This document shows positions 7,971 to 16,527 of a stretch of 64,000 nucleotides of DNA, in pieces. Positions within the stretch are counted from its first letter, which is position 1, and each line of letters opens with the position of its first letter. Source of the DNA: Dictyoglomus sp. (lineage in GTDB: Bacteria > Dictyoglomota > Dictyoglomia > Dictyoglomales > Dictyoglomaceae); NCBI GenBank assembly GCA_025060475.1, contig JANXBZ010000003.1, positions 81,878 to 145,877 on the forward strand, read 5' to 3'. The notes beneath the pieces are model-generated. The model was not told the origin of the DNA. It did not search any database and saw nothing but the letters and a program-made list of their open reading frames with translations. The translations under genes were made by a program, and so were the position numbers.

Positions 7971-9356
7971 ATGAAAGAAGATATAGGTACTGAAGAAATA
8001 AGTTTAGTGGAATTATTTCATATAATTTGGAGAAGAAAAAATTTGATTATAGCTCTTTTTATTATTTCAGTAATTTTAGCCCTTGTTTACAGTCTTTTAT
8101 CTCCTAAAATATATTCCGCATCTTCAGTAATTCTTATCCCATCTGAAAAGGGAACATCAGGTTTAAGTAGTCTTATCTCAAGTTTACCAGTAAATATTGG
8201 AATTCTTGGAATAACTACTCCTGCTGCTAATTATGTAGCTATTTTAAAAAGTAGAAGTGCTGCAGAGTATGTTTTTGATAAATTAAAACTTGATAATTAC
8301 TTTGAACATAAATTCAGAGAGGAAAAAATTGAGGCTTTAAGAAAAATAGTTAAAATAACTCAAAATGAGAAAGAAAATACTATAACTATCACTGCAGAAG
8401 CAAAAGATCCAAAACTTTCCGCAGATATAGCAAATGCATATGTAGAAGCTTTAGAGAAAATTATTGCTTCTTTAAATATTAGTTCTGCAAAGAGAGAAAG
8501 AATGTTCATTGAGGAACAATTAAAAAGGGTTGAAAGAGATCTAAAAATAGCAGAGGAAAAGTTAAAAAACTTTCAAGAAAGACATTTATTAATTGATGTT
8601 AGTAGTGAAGCAAAGGTATTAATTGATAATTTAGCAAATCTTTATTCTCAGAGGGAATCCTGTGATATGTCCATAAAACTTGCTAAGAGAAATCTTGAGG
8701 ATCTTCAAAATATATTAATAGAACAGACTAATCTTCAAAGGAAAGATATTTTAGCAATAACATCCTTAACTTATACTTCCTCTTTAAATGAATGGAGAGA
8801 AAAACTTATTTCTCAAGAAGTTGATTTAGCTTTATTATCATTGGAATATGGACCTGAGCATCCCAAAGTTGTTGCTGCAAAAGCAGCAGTAGATATGACA
8901 AAAAAGGTAATGAAGGATGAAATTGAGAGAATATCAAAGGCTATTGGGAATTATTCTTTGGATAAACTCTTTTCTTTACAATTAGAAATAGTGTTTAATG
9001 AGGCAAAAAAGAAAGCCTTAGATAGTGTTATAGAAAAATATGAGAAAAAACTTTCTCAACTCCCTTCCTTGGGTCTTGAATTGGGAAGATTGATGAGGGA
9101 AGTAAAAGTTCAGGAGACTATTTATACTTTATTAACTTCTCAATATGAACAAGCAAAAGTTAACGAAGCAAAAGAAAATATAGTTGTTCAAGTGGTAGAT
9201 TACGCTGTCCCACCAGTCAAAAAGAGTAAGCCTTCAACTACTTTAAATGTTCTTATTGCGGGAGTAAGCAGTATATTTTTAGGTATCTTTTTAGCCTTTT
9301 TCTTAAATTTTTGGGGAAATTTTAGGGAAGAGTTAAGAAAATTGGAGGAAAAATAA
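7971..9356 (+). CDS. Wzz-type polysaccharide chain-length / co-polymerase protein
   Basis: 461 residues from the ATG at 7971, which follows TAGGAGG; an in-frame TTG at 7950 lacks a ribosome site. A membrane segment lies near residues 29-50 (LIIALFIISVILALVYSLL), then a Wzz periplasmic domain, long coiled-coil helices (about 170-400) with a GNVR-like region, and a C-terminal membrane segment near 425-448. No tyrosine-kinase domain is fused. It probably sets chain length and couples synthesis to the export protein encoded just upstream. Confidence 0.87.
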   Translation: MKEDIGTEEISLVELFHIIWRRKNLIIALFIISVILALVYSLLSPKIYSASSVILIPSEKGTSGLSSLISSLPVNIGILGITTPAANYVAILKSRSAAEYVFDKLKLDNYFEHKFREEKIEALRKIVKITQNEKENTITITAEAKDPKLSADIANAYVEALEKIIASLNISSAKRERMFIEEQLKRVERDLKIAEEKLKNFQERHLLIDVSSEAKVLIDNLANLYSQRESCDMSIKLAKRNLEDLQNILIEQTNLQRKDILAITSLTYTSSLNEWREKLISQEVDLALLSLEYGPEHPKVVAAKAAVDMTKKVMKDEIERISKAIGNYSLDKLFSLQLEIVFNEAKKKALDSVIEKYEKKLSQLPSLGLELGRLMREVKVQETIYTLLTSQYEQAKVNEAKENIVVQVVDYAVPPVKKSKPSTTLNVLIAGVSSIFLGIFLAFFLNFWGNFREELRKLEEK

Positions 9357-10346
9357 ATGGAAAAATTATTAGTAACTGGTGGTGCAGGGTACATTGGGAG
9401 TCATGTGGTTAAAGATTTAATTAAGAAAGGTTATGATGTAATTGTAATTGATAATTTAGAAAAAGGACATAGGTCCGCAGTAAAGTCAAAATATTTTTAT
9501 AAAATAGATTTAAAGGATAAAGATTCTTTAGAGAAAATTTTTGAAAGCTTTAATATTAAGGGAATTTTACATTTTGCTGCAGCAAGTCTGGTTGGAGAAT
9601 CTATGACCAATCCAGGAAAATATTTTGAAAATAATATCTTAGGAGGATTAAATCTTTTAGAATGTATGGTCAAATATGATGTTAAGTTTTTAATATTTTC
9701 ATCCACTGCTGCAGTATATGGTGAACCTAAAGTTATTCCTATTCCTGAAGATCATCCTACAATTCCTACAAATGTTTATGGTTCCTCAAAACTAATGTTC
9801 GAAGAAATTCTGAAATGGTATGAAAAAATTTTTGGTATTAAATATATGTCTTTAAGATATTTTAACGCAGCAGGCTGTGATCCTGAGGGAGAGCTAGGAG
9901 AAGATCATAATCCCGAGACTCATCTTATACCATTAATTTTAAAAACTGCCCTTGGACAAAGAAATTATGTAGAAATTTATGGAACTGATTATCCTACTCC
10001 CGATGGAACATGTATTCGGGATTATATTCATATATCAGATCTATCTTTTGCACACATATTAGCATTGGAAGCTTTATTATCTGGAGAAAGTTCTAATATA
10101 TATAATTTGGGAAATTCTCGAGGTTTTTCAGTTAGAGAAGTCATAAAAACTGCTGAAAAGGTTGTAGGAGAAAGAATTCCTGTAAAAGAAGTAGGAAGAA
10201 GGGCAGGAGATCCTGCAATTTTAATAGCAAGTTCTGAGAAAATTAAAAAAGACTTAGGATGGAATCCTCAGTATAGTGATTTAGAGAAGATCATTGAATC
10301 TCACTGGAAATGGTTGAAAAATCATCCCAATGGTTATCCTGATTAA
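9357..10346 (+). CDS. galE: UDP-glucose 4-epimerase
   Basis: 329 residues, a short-chain dehydrogenase fold. NAD-binding GGAGYIG is at 8-14, the catalytic Ser/Thr region FSST at 114-117, and YGSSK at 141-145 supplies Tyr141 and Lys145. The body matches GalE (RYFNAAGCDPEGELGEDH, then IRDYIHISDL). It interconverts UDP-glucose and UDP-galactose. It begins immediately after the stop of the Wzz-like gene, pointing to a role in supplying sugar nucleotides for the exported polysaccharide as well as galactose metabolism. Confidence 0.93.
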   Translation: MEKLLVTGGAGYIGSHVVKDLIKKGYDVIVIDNLEKGHRSAVKSKYFYKIDLKDKDSLEKIFESFNIKGILHFAAASLVGESMTNPGKYFENNILGGLNLLECMVKYDVKFLIFSSTAAVYGEPKVIPIPEDHPTIPTNVYGSSKLMFEEILKWYEKIFGIKYMSLRYFNAAGCDPEGELGEDHNPETHLIPLILKTALGQRNYVEIYGTDYPTPDGTCIRDYIHISDLSFAHILALEALLSGESSNIYNLGNSRGFSVREVIKTAEKVVGERIPVKEVGRRAGDPAILIASSEKIKKDLGWNPQYSDLEKIIESHWKWLKNHPNGYPD

Positions 10347-10351
10347 TCCTA

Positions 10352-10360
10352 TGATATAAT
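10352..10360 (+). promoter_or_regulatory. Extended -10 promoter of smpB, apparently leaderless
   Basis: TGATATAAT lies six bases before the smpB ATG (10367), with no good -35 at the standard distance and no Shine-Dalgarno between. A start site 6-8 nt after the -10 would put the mRNA 5' end at or next to the ATG. The same TGATATAAT string occurs before rpsF and ppdK. Confidence 0.55.
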
Positions 10361-10366
10361 TAAAAT

Positions 10367-10828
10367 ATGAGACAGGTAAAAAAATATGTAACTATTAATA
10401 GAAAAGCAAAACATGATTACTACATACTAGAGACTTATGAGGCAGGAATTGCTCTGACAGGTACCGAGGTTAAGTCTCTTCGTGAGGGAAAAGTAAGCAT
10501 TGTTGATAGTTATGCAGATATTGACAAAGGAGAATTGTGGCTATTTGATCTTCATATAAGTCCCTATGATAAAGGAAATATATATAATCATGATCCTAAA
10601 AGGCCGAGAAAACTTTTAATGCATAAAGATGAAATATCTCGTCTTATAGGAAAGATTAAGGAAAAGGGCTTGACATTGATACCTCTTTCTATATATTTTA
10701 ATGAAAGAGGATGGGCAAAGGTTGAGTTAGGACTTGCAAAGGGTAAAAAATTATACGATAAAAGAAGAGATTTAGCAGAAAAAGCTGAAAAAAGAGAATT
10801 AGAAAGAGCTTATAAAATAAAATATTAA
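10367..10828 (+). CDS. smpB: SsrA-binding protein SmpB
   Basis: 153 residues of typical length, with SmpB signatures (YYILETYEAGIALTGTEVKSLR, then KLLMHKDEI) and the basic C-terminal tail KRELERAYKIKY. It binds tmRNA and takes part in rescuing stalled ribosomes. The tmRNA gene begins at the next base after its stop codon, a functional pairing. No ribosome site is visible upstream; an extended -10 box lies only 6 nt before the ATG. Confidence 0.95.
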   Translation: MRQVKKYVTINRKAKHDYYILETYEAGIALTGTEVKSLREGKVSIVDSYADIDKGELWLFDLHISPYDKGNIYNHDPKRPRKLLMHKDEISRLIGKIKEKGLTLIPLSIYFNERGWAKVELGLAKGKKLYDKRRDLAEKAEKRELERAYKIKY

Positions 10829-11181
10829 GGGGGCGAATGGTTTCGACAAGGAGTTTGGGGGTCAAAGACTGCAGGCTGAGGTGCCGTTACCTCATAAAAC
10901 AACGGCAAAAAAGAACTGCCAACACAAATTTAGCTTTAGCTGCTTAATTTAGCAGCTACGTCCTCTTAACCTAGGCTGGCAGGGTTAAGAAGGGCGTAAG
11001 ATAAGCCAGCTACCCCTCTTGACTCCCATAAGAGAGGGGGAAAATAATTTGGGATAGGAATCTATAGAATCCTGCGGAAGGGAGTCTATAGATTCCGAAA
11101 AAATTAAAACTTCCGCTAAGCCTGTAGAGGTTTTTGGCTCCTACTCTTTGGACGCGGGTTCGATTCCCGCCGCCTCCACCA
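10829..11181 (+). ncRNA. ssrA: Transfer-messenger RNA (tmRNA)
   Basis: One-piece tmRNA of about 353 nt. The 5' end GGGGGCG (10829-10835) pairs with CGCCTCC (11171-11177), followed by encoded ACCA. The tRNA-like part includes GGTTCGATTCCC near the 3' end. The tag frame reads GCC resume codon at 10918-10920 then NTNLALAA and TAA at 10945-10947, giving tag ANTNLALAA (plus the charged Ala). A stem AGCTGC/GCAGCT surrounds the tag stop. The encoded peptide keeps the LAA protease-recognition end. It directly follows smpB. Confidence 0.95.
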
Positions 11182-11204
11182 ATTTTTTTATTGGAGGACT
11201 TAAG

Positions 11205-12824
11205 ATTTTAAAAAAAATTTTGATGTTTTTAATAGTTTTTGCTCTTTTTAATTTGTTCTTCTCCGTATATGGAGAAGAAATTTTTTCTTTATATTTTCCT
11301 AACATAAAAGATAAAATTATTGTTACTCCACACTTTAAAGGACAAGAAATTTATCTTCCTATTACATTGATCTCTTCTCTTTTAAGTTCTTCTTTCAAAA
11401 TAGAAAAAGAGAAAGTTTTTATTTTTAAAAACTCAAAGGAACTTTTCGTGGGAAATATTGGAAGAAAAGAATGTATTATTAATGAAAAGTCTTATAAGCT
11501 TTTAGATCCTGTTTTATCTATAGATAGTGATATTTTTCTCCCCATTAAGTCTCTTTTTTCTTTATTGGGATATCGAGTGATTATTAAAGAAAAGGCTATT
11601 TATATAGTTCAAATTATAGATGAGATTAGCTGGAAAGAGGAAAAGGTATTTTTCAAGATAAAATCTGAGGATAAGATAGAGTATAAGAGTTTTAAACTAA
11701 AAGATCCAAATAGATTAGTTTTTGATCTATATAACTGTATTTTAATAGAGAAGGGTGAGATTTATCCTAAAATTTCTGGAATTAAAAATATTAGATATTC
11801 TCAATATTCTACCGCACCTTATGTGGTTAGAATAGTTTTAGAATTCTATAAAGACTTTTTAGAACCTAAAATAACTTCAGATAACGGACAAGTAGTTTTA
11901 AATTTTTCTAAGGAAAAAAGTGAAGAATCTTTAGAGATAAAACTTGTAGACATAAAATGGATAAAGGATGAAAAAAATCTCTCTATTAATCTTCTTTTTA
12001 ATTCAGCTTTTACTTACTCTAAAGGTATTCTGAAAAACCCAGAAAGAATTTTTTTTGACTTTCCTAATGCTACAACCTCTAATACAAATACTATTTTTGT
12101 AAACGAAAATCCTGTAGAAAAAATAAGATTTGGATTCCAGAGTATTAATCCTAAAATATTAAGAATCGTTTTTGATCTTTACACTGCTACTATTTTTAAT
12201 GAGGAAGTCTTTACAGATACTTTGAAAATAAATTTTCCTAGAGAAATAGAAGATCCTAGAATAGAAGAAAAAACAAAGAATCTTTTAGTTATTATTGATC
12301 CCGGACATGGAGGAAGTGATCCTGGAGCTATATATTCAAATATATTAGAAAAGGATTTAAATCTTCAGGTTTCTCTTAAGCTTTCAAAGATATTAAAAGA
12401 AAATGGATATAAAGTTATACTTATTAGAGAGAAGGATGAAACAATAAGTTTAGATGATAGGGTGAGTTTTGTTAAAAATTTCTTACAAAATAATAATTTA
12501 ACAGAGAAAGTTATTTATTTAAGTATTCATGCTAATGCAGCTCTTTCTCCAGATGTTAGAGGTATAGAAATTTTTTACTCTACTGATTTTTCGTTTGATT
12601 TAGCTAAAACTTTTTCTGATACTCTGTCGAAATATTATTCTGTTAGAACTTTAAGACAAGGAAAATTTTATGTCTTGTCTCGAATACCTATTCCAGGAGT
12701 TATTATTGAAATGGGGTTTTTGAGTAATAATGAAGAAAGACTCCTATTAATCTCTGAAGAGTTTCAAAATAGTCTTGTGGAAAAAATAAAGGAGGCAATA
12801 GAAAAATATAATATAGAAAGGTGA
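11205..12824 (+). CDS. N-acetylmuramoyl-L-alanine amidase with AMIN-type domains
   Basis: 539 residues from an ATT codon at 11205. The signal peptide (LKKILMFLIVFALFNLFFSVYG) needs the two lysines that lie upstream of the first ATG (11223), and GGAGG at 11193-11197 is 7 nt before ATT, so a non-standard start is the best reading. Next come a copper-amine-oxidase-N-like region (about 30-130), AMIN-like beta domains (about 150-345) and an Amidase_3 domain with zinc ligand motif DPGHGG (D365, H368), SIHANA and the catalytic glutamate in IIEMGF. It cleaves stem peptides from glycan strands in the periplasm. Confidence 0.85.
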   Translation: MLKKILMFLIVFALFNLFFSVYGEEIFSLYFPNIKDKIIVTPHFKGQEIYLPITLISSLLSSSFKIEKEKVFIFKNSKELFVGNIGRKECIINEKSYKLLDPVLSIDSDIFLPIKSLFSLLGYRVIIKEKAIYIVQIIDEISWKEEKVFFKIKSEDKIEYKSFKLKDPNRLVFDLYNCILIEKGEIYPKISGIKNIRYSQYSTAPYVVRIVLEFYKDFLEPKITSDNGQVVLNFSKEKSEESLEIKLVDIKWIKDEKNLSINLLFNSAFTYSKGILKNPERIFFDFPNATTSNTNTIFVNENPVEKIRFGFQSINPKILRIVFDLYTATIFNEEVFTDTLKINFPREIEDPRIEEKTKNLLVIIDPGHGGSDPGAIYSNILEKDLNLQVSLKLSKILKENGYKVILIREKDETISLDDRVSFVKNFLQNNNLTEKVIYLSIHANAALSPDVRGIEIFYSTDFSFDLAKTFSDTLSKYYSVRTLRQGKFYVLSRIPIPGVIIEMGFLSNNEERLLLISEEFQNSLVEKIKEAIEKYNIER

Positions 12825-12831
12825 CAGAGGC

Positions 12832-13647
12832 ATGAAAAAACTTGGTATTTTGGACTCTGGAGTTGGAGGATTAACTGTTCTTAAAAGTTTAATTGAAACA
12901 AAAAAAATATCAAAAGTTATTTATTTTGCAGATACAAAATATTTTCCTTATGGTACAAAACCTGTAGATTTTATTCAGAAAAGAGTAGATGAGATTATCA
13001 ACTTTTTTCTTGAAGAAGGAGTAGAAGAAGTAATTATTGCCTGTAATACCGCATCTTCTACTGCCTATGATTATTTAAGAAATAAATTTTCTCTTCCTAT
13101 CCATAGTATAGTAAATTCAGCTTTATCGGGACTTTCTAGATTTAACGGAAAGATACTTGGAGTTTTAGCTACTAGAAGAACTTTAGAAAGCGGACTTTAT
13201 CCTCAATTAATAAAAAGAATTAATCCAGAAATAAAAGTTTTTGTCGAGTCCTGTAGTGAGGGGATTTTATTAGAAACAATAGAAAAAGGAATAATTGAAG
13301 GAGAGATTATAGAAGAAGAACTTCATAAATGTATGATTCCACTAATGGAAAAGAATATTGAAGGGCTTATATTAGGTTGTACTCATCTTCCCTTTATTGC
13401 TCCTGTTATAAAAAGAAATTATTCTAATATAACAGTAATTGATCCTTCAGAAGAAATTGTAAATATTGTAGAGAAGGATGAAGAAAATGTAGAAGAAATA
13501 AAAATTGATATTTTTGTGACAAAAAATGAACTAGAGTTTAAGGAAATTTTGAAGAAATTGTTGAAGGTCGATTGGAATGTTAATAAAATTGATTGGGAAA
13601 GGAGTGAGGTTGGTGCTTTCAAAGGAGAGATTAATAAAAAGATTTGA
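12832..13647 (+). CDS. murI: Glutamate racemase
   Basis: 271 residues. The Asp/Glu racemase signatures are present: LDSGVGG at 7-13, catalytic Cys71 in ACNTASS, and Cys183 in LGCTHLPF. It converts L-glutamate to the D-glutamate of peptidoglycan. It sits between a peptidoglycan amidase and an M20 peptidase; its 3' end overlaps the latter by about 35 nt. The C-terminal 35 residues or so extend past the usual end of the family. Confidence 0.93.
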   Translation: MKKLGILDSGVGGLTVLKSLIETKKISKVIYFADTKYFPYGTKPVDFIQKRVDEIINFFLEEGVEEVIIACNTASSTAYDYLRNKFSLPIHSIVNSALSGLSRFNGKILGVLATRRTLESGLYPQLIKRINPEIKVFVESCSEGILLETIEKGIIEGEIIEEELHKCMIPLMEKNIEGLILGCTHLPFIAPVIKRNYSNITVIDPSEEIVNIVEKDEENVEEIKIDIFVTKNELEFKEILKKLLKVDWNVNKIDWERSEVGAFKGEINKKI

Positions 13648-14710
13648 AGAAATGGTTAAAATTTCAAGTCCTTCTCTCAAAGAGAAAAATTTTTGTGATT
13701 ATTTAAAAAAAGAACTTGAAAGATTGAATTTACCATACAAAGAAGATAATGCAGGAGAAAAAATTGGAGGAAATTCAGGTAATTTAATTATAAATTTTGA
13801 AGGAAAAGGGGATCCTATATTTTTAGTTGCTCATATGGATACAGTTTCACCATGTGAGAATATTATTCCTAATATTAACGGGGAATATATAAAAAGTAGT
13901 GGAAACACTATATTAGGAGCAGACAATAAATCTGCAATCGCTGCAATATTAGAAGCTGTGGAAGCAATAATAGAGGATAATCTGGAGCATAGAAATATAG
14001 AAATAATATTTACTGTTGCTGAAGAAATAGGTCTTCTTGGTGCAAAAAATTTAGATTTTTCCTTAATTAAATCTAATGAAGGATACGTATTAGATTCTGA
14101 TGGGGAATTGGGTTCTGTGATTCTTAGAGCGCCTTATCATTCCCGTTTTTTTCTAAACATTTATGGAAAGGCCTCCCATGCAGGAGCAGAACCTGAAAAA
14201 GGATTAAGTGCTATTCTTCTTTCTAGTGAATTTATATTAAATTTGCCTTGGGGAAAGATTGACGAAGATACTACAGGAAATGTTGGAATAATAAGAGGAG
14301 GAAGAGCAACAAATATTATACCCGATGAAGTGTATTTAGAAGGAGAATTTAGAAGTTTGGATTTAGAAAAACTTAATTTATGTTTTAAAAATTTCGAGGA
14401 ACAATTAAAAATAATAGAAATAAAAGGTGGTAAGTGGAATTTGAAAAAAGAGGATCTTTATAAAGGTTATTCCTTTAATGAAAAAGATCCGATTATTGAA
14501 AGACTTAAACCTATTTTTGAGAATCTTAACTACAAATTAACCTTTAGATCTACAAAGGGAGGAAGCGATGCAAACATTTTTAATGAGAGAGGGTTAAAAG
14601 CTTTAAATATTGGAATTGCTGTTGAAAACCCTCATTCTGTTGATGAAAGAATTAAGATAGATCATCTCTTTGGACTTTCTAAAATTGTATATTATTTAAT
14701 TAAAAATTGA
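13613..14710 (+). CDS. M20 family metallopeptidase (PepT-like)
   Basis: About 365 residues. The likely start is GTG at 13613, 8 nt after GGAG; TTG at 13610 is also possible, and an ATG at 13577 has no ribosome site. Zinc ligands of the M20 family can be read: HMD near residue 74, GADNKSA, the AEEIG glutamates, DSDG, and the final His in NPHSVDE. The HAGAEPEKG segment belongs to the lid domain. It probably hydrolyses small peptides in the cytoplasm. It overlaps murI and leads into the glutamate mutase operon, suggesting peptide-derived glutamate as a feedstock. Confidence 0.85.
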   Translation: MLSKERLIKRFEEMVKISSPSLKEKNFCDYLKKELERLNLPYKEDNAGEKIGGNSGNLIINFEGKGDPIFLVAHMDTVSPCENIIPNINGEYIKSSGNTILGADNKSAIAAILEAVEAIIEDNLEHRNIEIIFTVAEEIGLLGAKNLDFSLIKSNEGYVLDSDGELGSVILRAPYHSRFFLNIYGKASHAGAEPEKGLSAILLSSEFILNLPWGKIDEDTTGNVGIIRGGRATNIIPDEVYLEGEFRSLDLEKLNLCFKNFEEQLKIIEIKGGKWNLKKEDLYKGYSFNEKDPIIERLKPIFENLNYKLTFRSTKGGSDANIFNERGLKALNIGIAVENPHSVDERIKIDHLFGLSKIVYYLIKN

Positions 14711-14722
14711 GGAATAGGATAT

Positions 14723-15136
14723 ATGGGAGAAAAAACTATTGTCCTTGGAGTTATAGGTTCTGATGTACATGCAGTAGGTCTTAGAGTTTTAGATTATGCT
14801 CTAAGATCTGCAGGATTTGAAGTTATAAATATTGGGGTTTTATCCTCTCAAGAAGATTTTATAAAAGCTTCTCTTGAGACAGGTGCAAGAGCAATATTAG
14901 TGTCATCTCTTTATGGGCATGCAGAATTAGATTGTCAAGGATTTAAAGAAAAACTTATAGAAGCAGGTTTAGGAGATATCCTTCTTTATATAGGAGGAAA
15001 TTTAGGAATTGGAAAAAAGAATTGGGAAGAAGTTGTAAAAAGATTTAAGGAGTTAGGATTTCATAGAGTTTATCCTCCTAAAACAACTCCTGATGAGGTT
15101 ATTGAAGATTTAAAGAAAGATTTGGGTTTAAAATAA
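14723..15136 (+). CDS. glmS: Methylaspartate (glutamate) mutase, cobalamin-binding S subunit
   Basis: 137 residues with a flavodoxin-like B12-binding fold. The base-off motif DxHxxG is D14-V-H16-A-V-G19, with His16 the cobalt ligand, followed by the [10 protein letters not shown] and GGNLGIG segments that surround the nucleotide tail. With GlmE it rearranges L-glutamate to (2S,3S)-3-methylaspartate. The first of the dedicated pathway genes, 12 nt after the M20 peptidase. Confidence 0.93.
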   Translation: MGEKTIVLGVIGSDVHAVGLRVLDYALRSAGFEVINIGVLSSQEDFIKASLETGARAILVSSLYGHAELDCQGFKEKLIEAGLGDILLYIGGNLGIGKKNWEEVVKRFKELGFHRVYPPKTTPDEVIEDLKKDLGLK

Positions 15137-15139
15137 AAA

Positions 15140-16513
15140 ATGTTAGGATTGTTTTTGGATTTAGGAAGTACCTTTACCAAAGCTATTGCTTTTGATTTAG
15201 AAAAAGAGGAGATTATAGGTAAAGCAAAAGTACCATCTACTGTAAATATTGATGTAACGATTGGTGTAAAATATGTCTTAGATGAAATATATAGACAAAC
15301 GGGAAAGAAATTAGAAGGATTCGAAATTAAGAGAGCATGTAGTAGTGCCAAGGGTGGACTAAAAATAGTGGCAGTTGGTCTTGTTCCCGATTTAACTGCA
15401 GAAGCTGCAAAAAGAGCTGCTTTGGGGGCTGGAGGAAAAGTAATCAAAACTTATAGTTTCGAATTAACTGATAATGATCTAAAAGAAATAGAAGATTTAA
15501 AGCCTGATTTGATAATTTTAGCGGGTGGCACTGATGGTGGAAATAGATATTATCCTTTAATTAATGCACGAAAGCTTTCAGAAATTCCTATAAATATTCC
15601 TATAATTTATGCTGGAAATAGAACAATATCAGACGAAATAGAGAAAATATTTGAAAAATCAGGAAAAGAAATATGGATCACTGAAAATGTTATGCCAGAA
15701 TTTGGAAAGCTAAACATTAGTCCTGTACAAAATTTGATTAGGGAAATTTTTATCTCCCGTTTAATACATGCGAAGGGTTTAGAAAAAGTTAAAAATTTTT
15801 TAGAAGGCGTTATAATGCCAACTCCCCTCGCAGTTTTAAAGGCCTGTGAAAGTTTCTCGAAGATTTGGGGAGAAACAATCTTGGTAGATATAGGTGGAGC
15901 AACTACTGATGTTTGCTCTATAGCTCATGGAAGACCAACTGGAATTGGAGTAATATGGAAGGGATTACCTGAGCCTTATGTTAAAAGAACTGTAGAAGGA
16001 GATTTAGGTGTAAGGGTAAGTGCTTTGTCTTTATGGGAAATAGTAGAAGAAGAAAAATGGAAAGAATTTTTAGGAGAATTAAATTCATATAAAGAAAAAG
16101 TAAAATTTTTAAGTGAGAATACAGACTTTTTACCGGAAAAAGAAGAGGATTTCTTTTTAGATTATGTACTATCTTATCATGCTATAAGAATTGCAGTAGA
16201 AAGACATTGTGGATACTTAGAACCGCTTTATACTCCCATGGGTGTAACATATCTTCAGTATGGAAAGGATTTGACAGGAGTAGAAAATTTAATAGGAACA
16301 GGAGGTCCGTTGGTTTATAATCCTTATAATGTCTCTGCATTAAAATCAGCATTATTTGATGAAAAAAACCCATTTGTATTGAAACCTAGGAATCCAAAGA
16401 TTTATCTAGATAAAGAATACATCTTTTTTGCTATAGGACTTCTCTCAGAAATCTTTCCTGAAAAAGCTATAAATATATTAAAAAAATATGTGATAAAAAT
16501 AGATCAATACTAA
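15140..16513 (+). CDS. glmL: Glutamate mutase accessory protein GlmL (MutL-type ASKHA ATPase)
   Basis: 457 residues. An actin/Hsp70-type phosphate loop opens the protein (LFLDLGSTFTKAIAFD), with further nucleotide-binding segments LAGGTDGGN and ILVDIGGATTDV. GlmL lies between the S and E genes in known glutamate mutase operons and is thought to reactivate the enzyme by exchanging damaged cobalamin. It starts 3 nt after glmS with no strong ribosome site, so coupling is likely. Confidence 0.92.
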   Translation: MLGLFLDLGSTFTKAIAFDLEKEEIIGKAKVPSTVNIDVTIGVKYVLDEIYRQTGKKLEGFEIKRACSSAKGGLKIVAVGLVPDLTAEAAKRAALGAGGKVIKTYSFELTDNDLKEIEDLKPDLIILAGGTDGGNRYYPLINARKLSEIPINIPIIYAGNRTISDEIEKIFEKSGKEIWITENVMPEFGKLNISPVQNLIREIFISRLIHAKGLEKVKNFLEGVIMPTPLAVLKACESFSKIWGETILVDIGGATTDVCSIAHGRPTGIGVIWKGLPEPYVKRTVEGDLGVRVSALSLWEIVEEEKWKEFLGELNSYKEKVKFLSENTDFLPEKEEDFFLDYVLSYHAIRIAVERHCGYLEPLYTPMGVTYLQYGKDLTGVENLIGTGGPLVYNPYNVSALKSALFDEKNPFVLKPRNPKIYLDKEYIFFAIGLLSEIFPEKAINILKKYVIKIDQY

Positions 16514-16527
16514 GGAGATGAAATACT

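Noticed and set aside
11148..11204. Upstream ATG for the amidase reading MDAGSIPAAS
   Set aside because: These codons are the T-arm and acceptor of tmRNA, not protein.
13577..13612. Earlier ATG start for the M20 peptidase
   Set aside because: No ribosome site, extra residues not seen in the family, and a GGAG-spaced GTG lies downstream.
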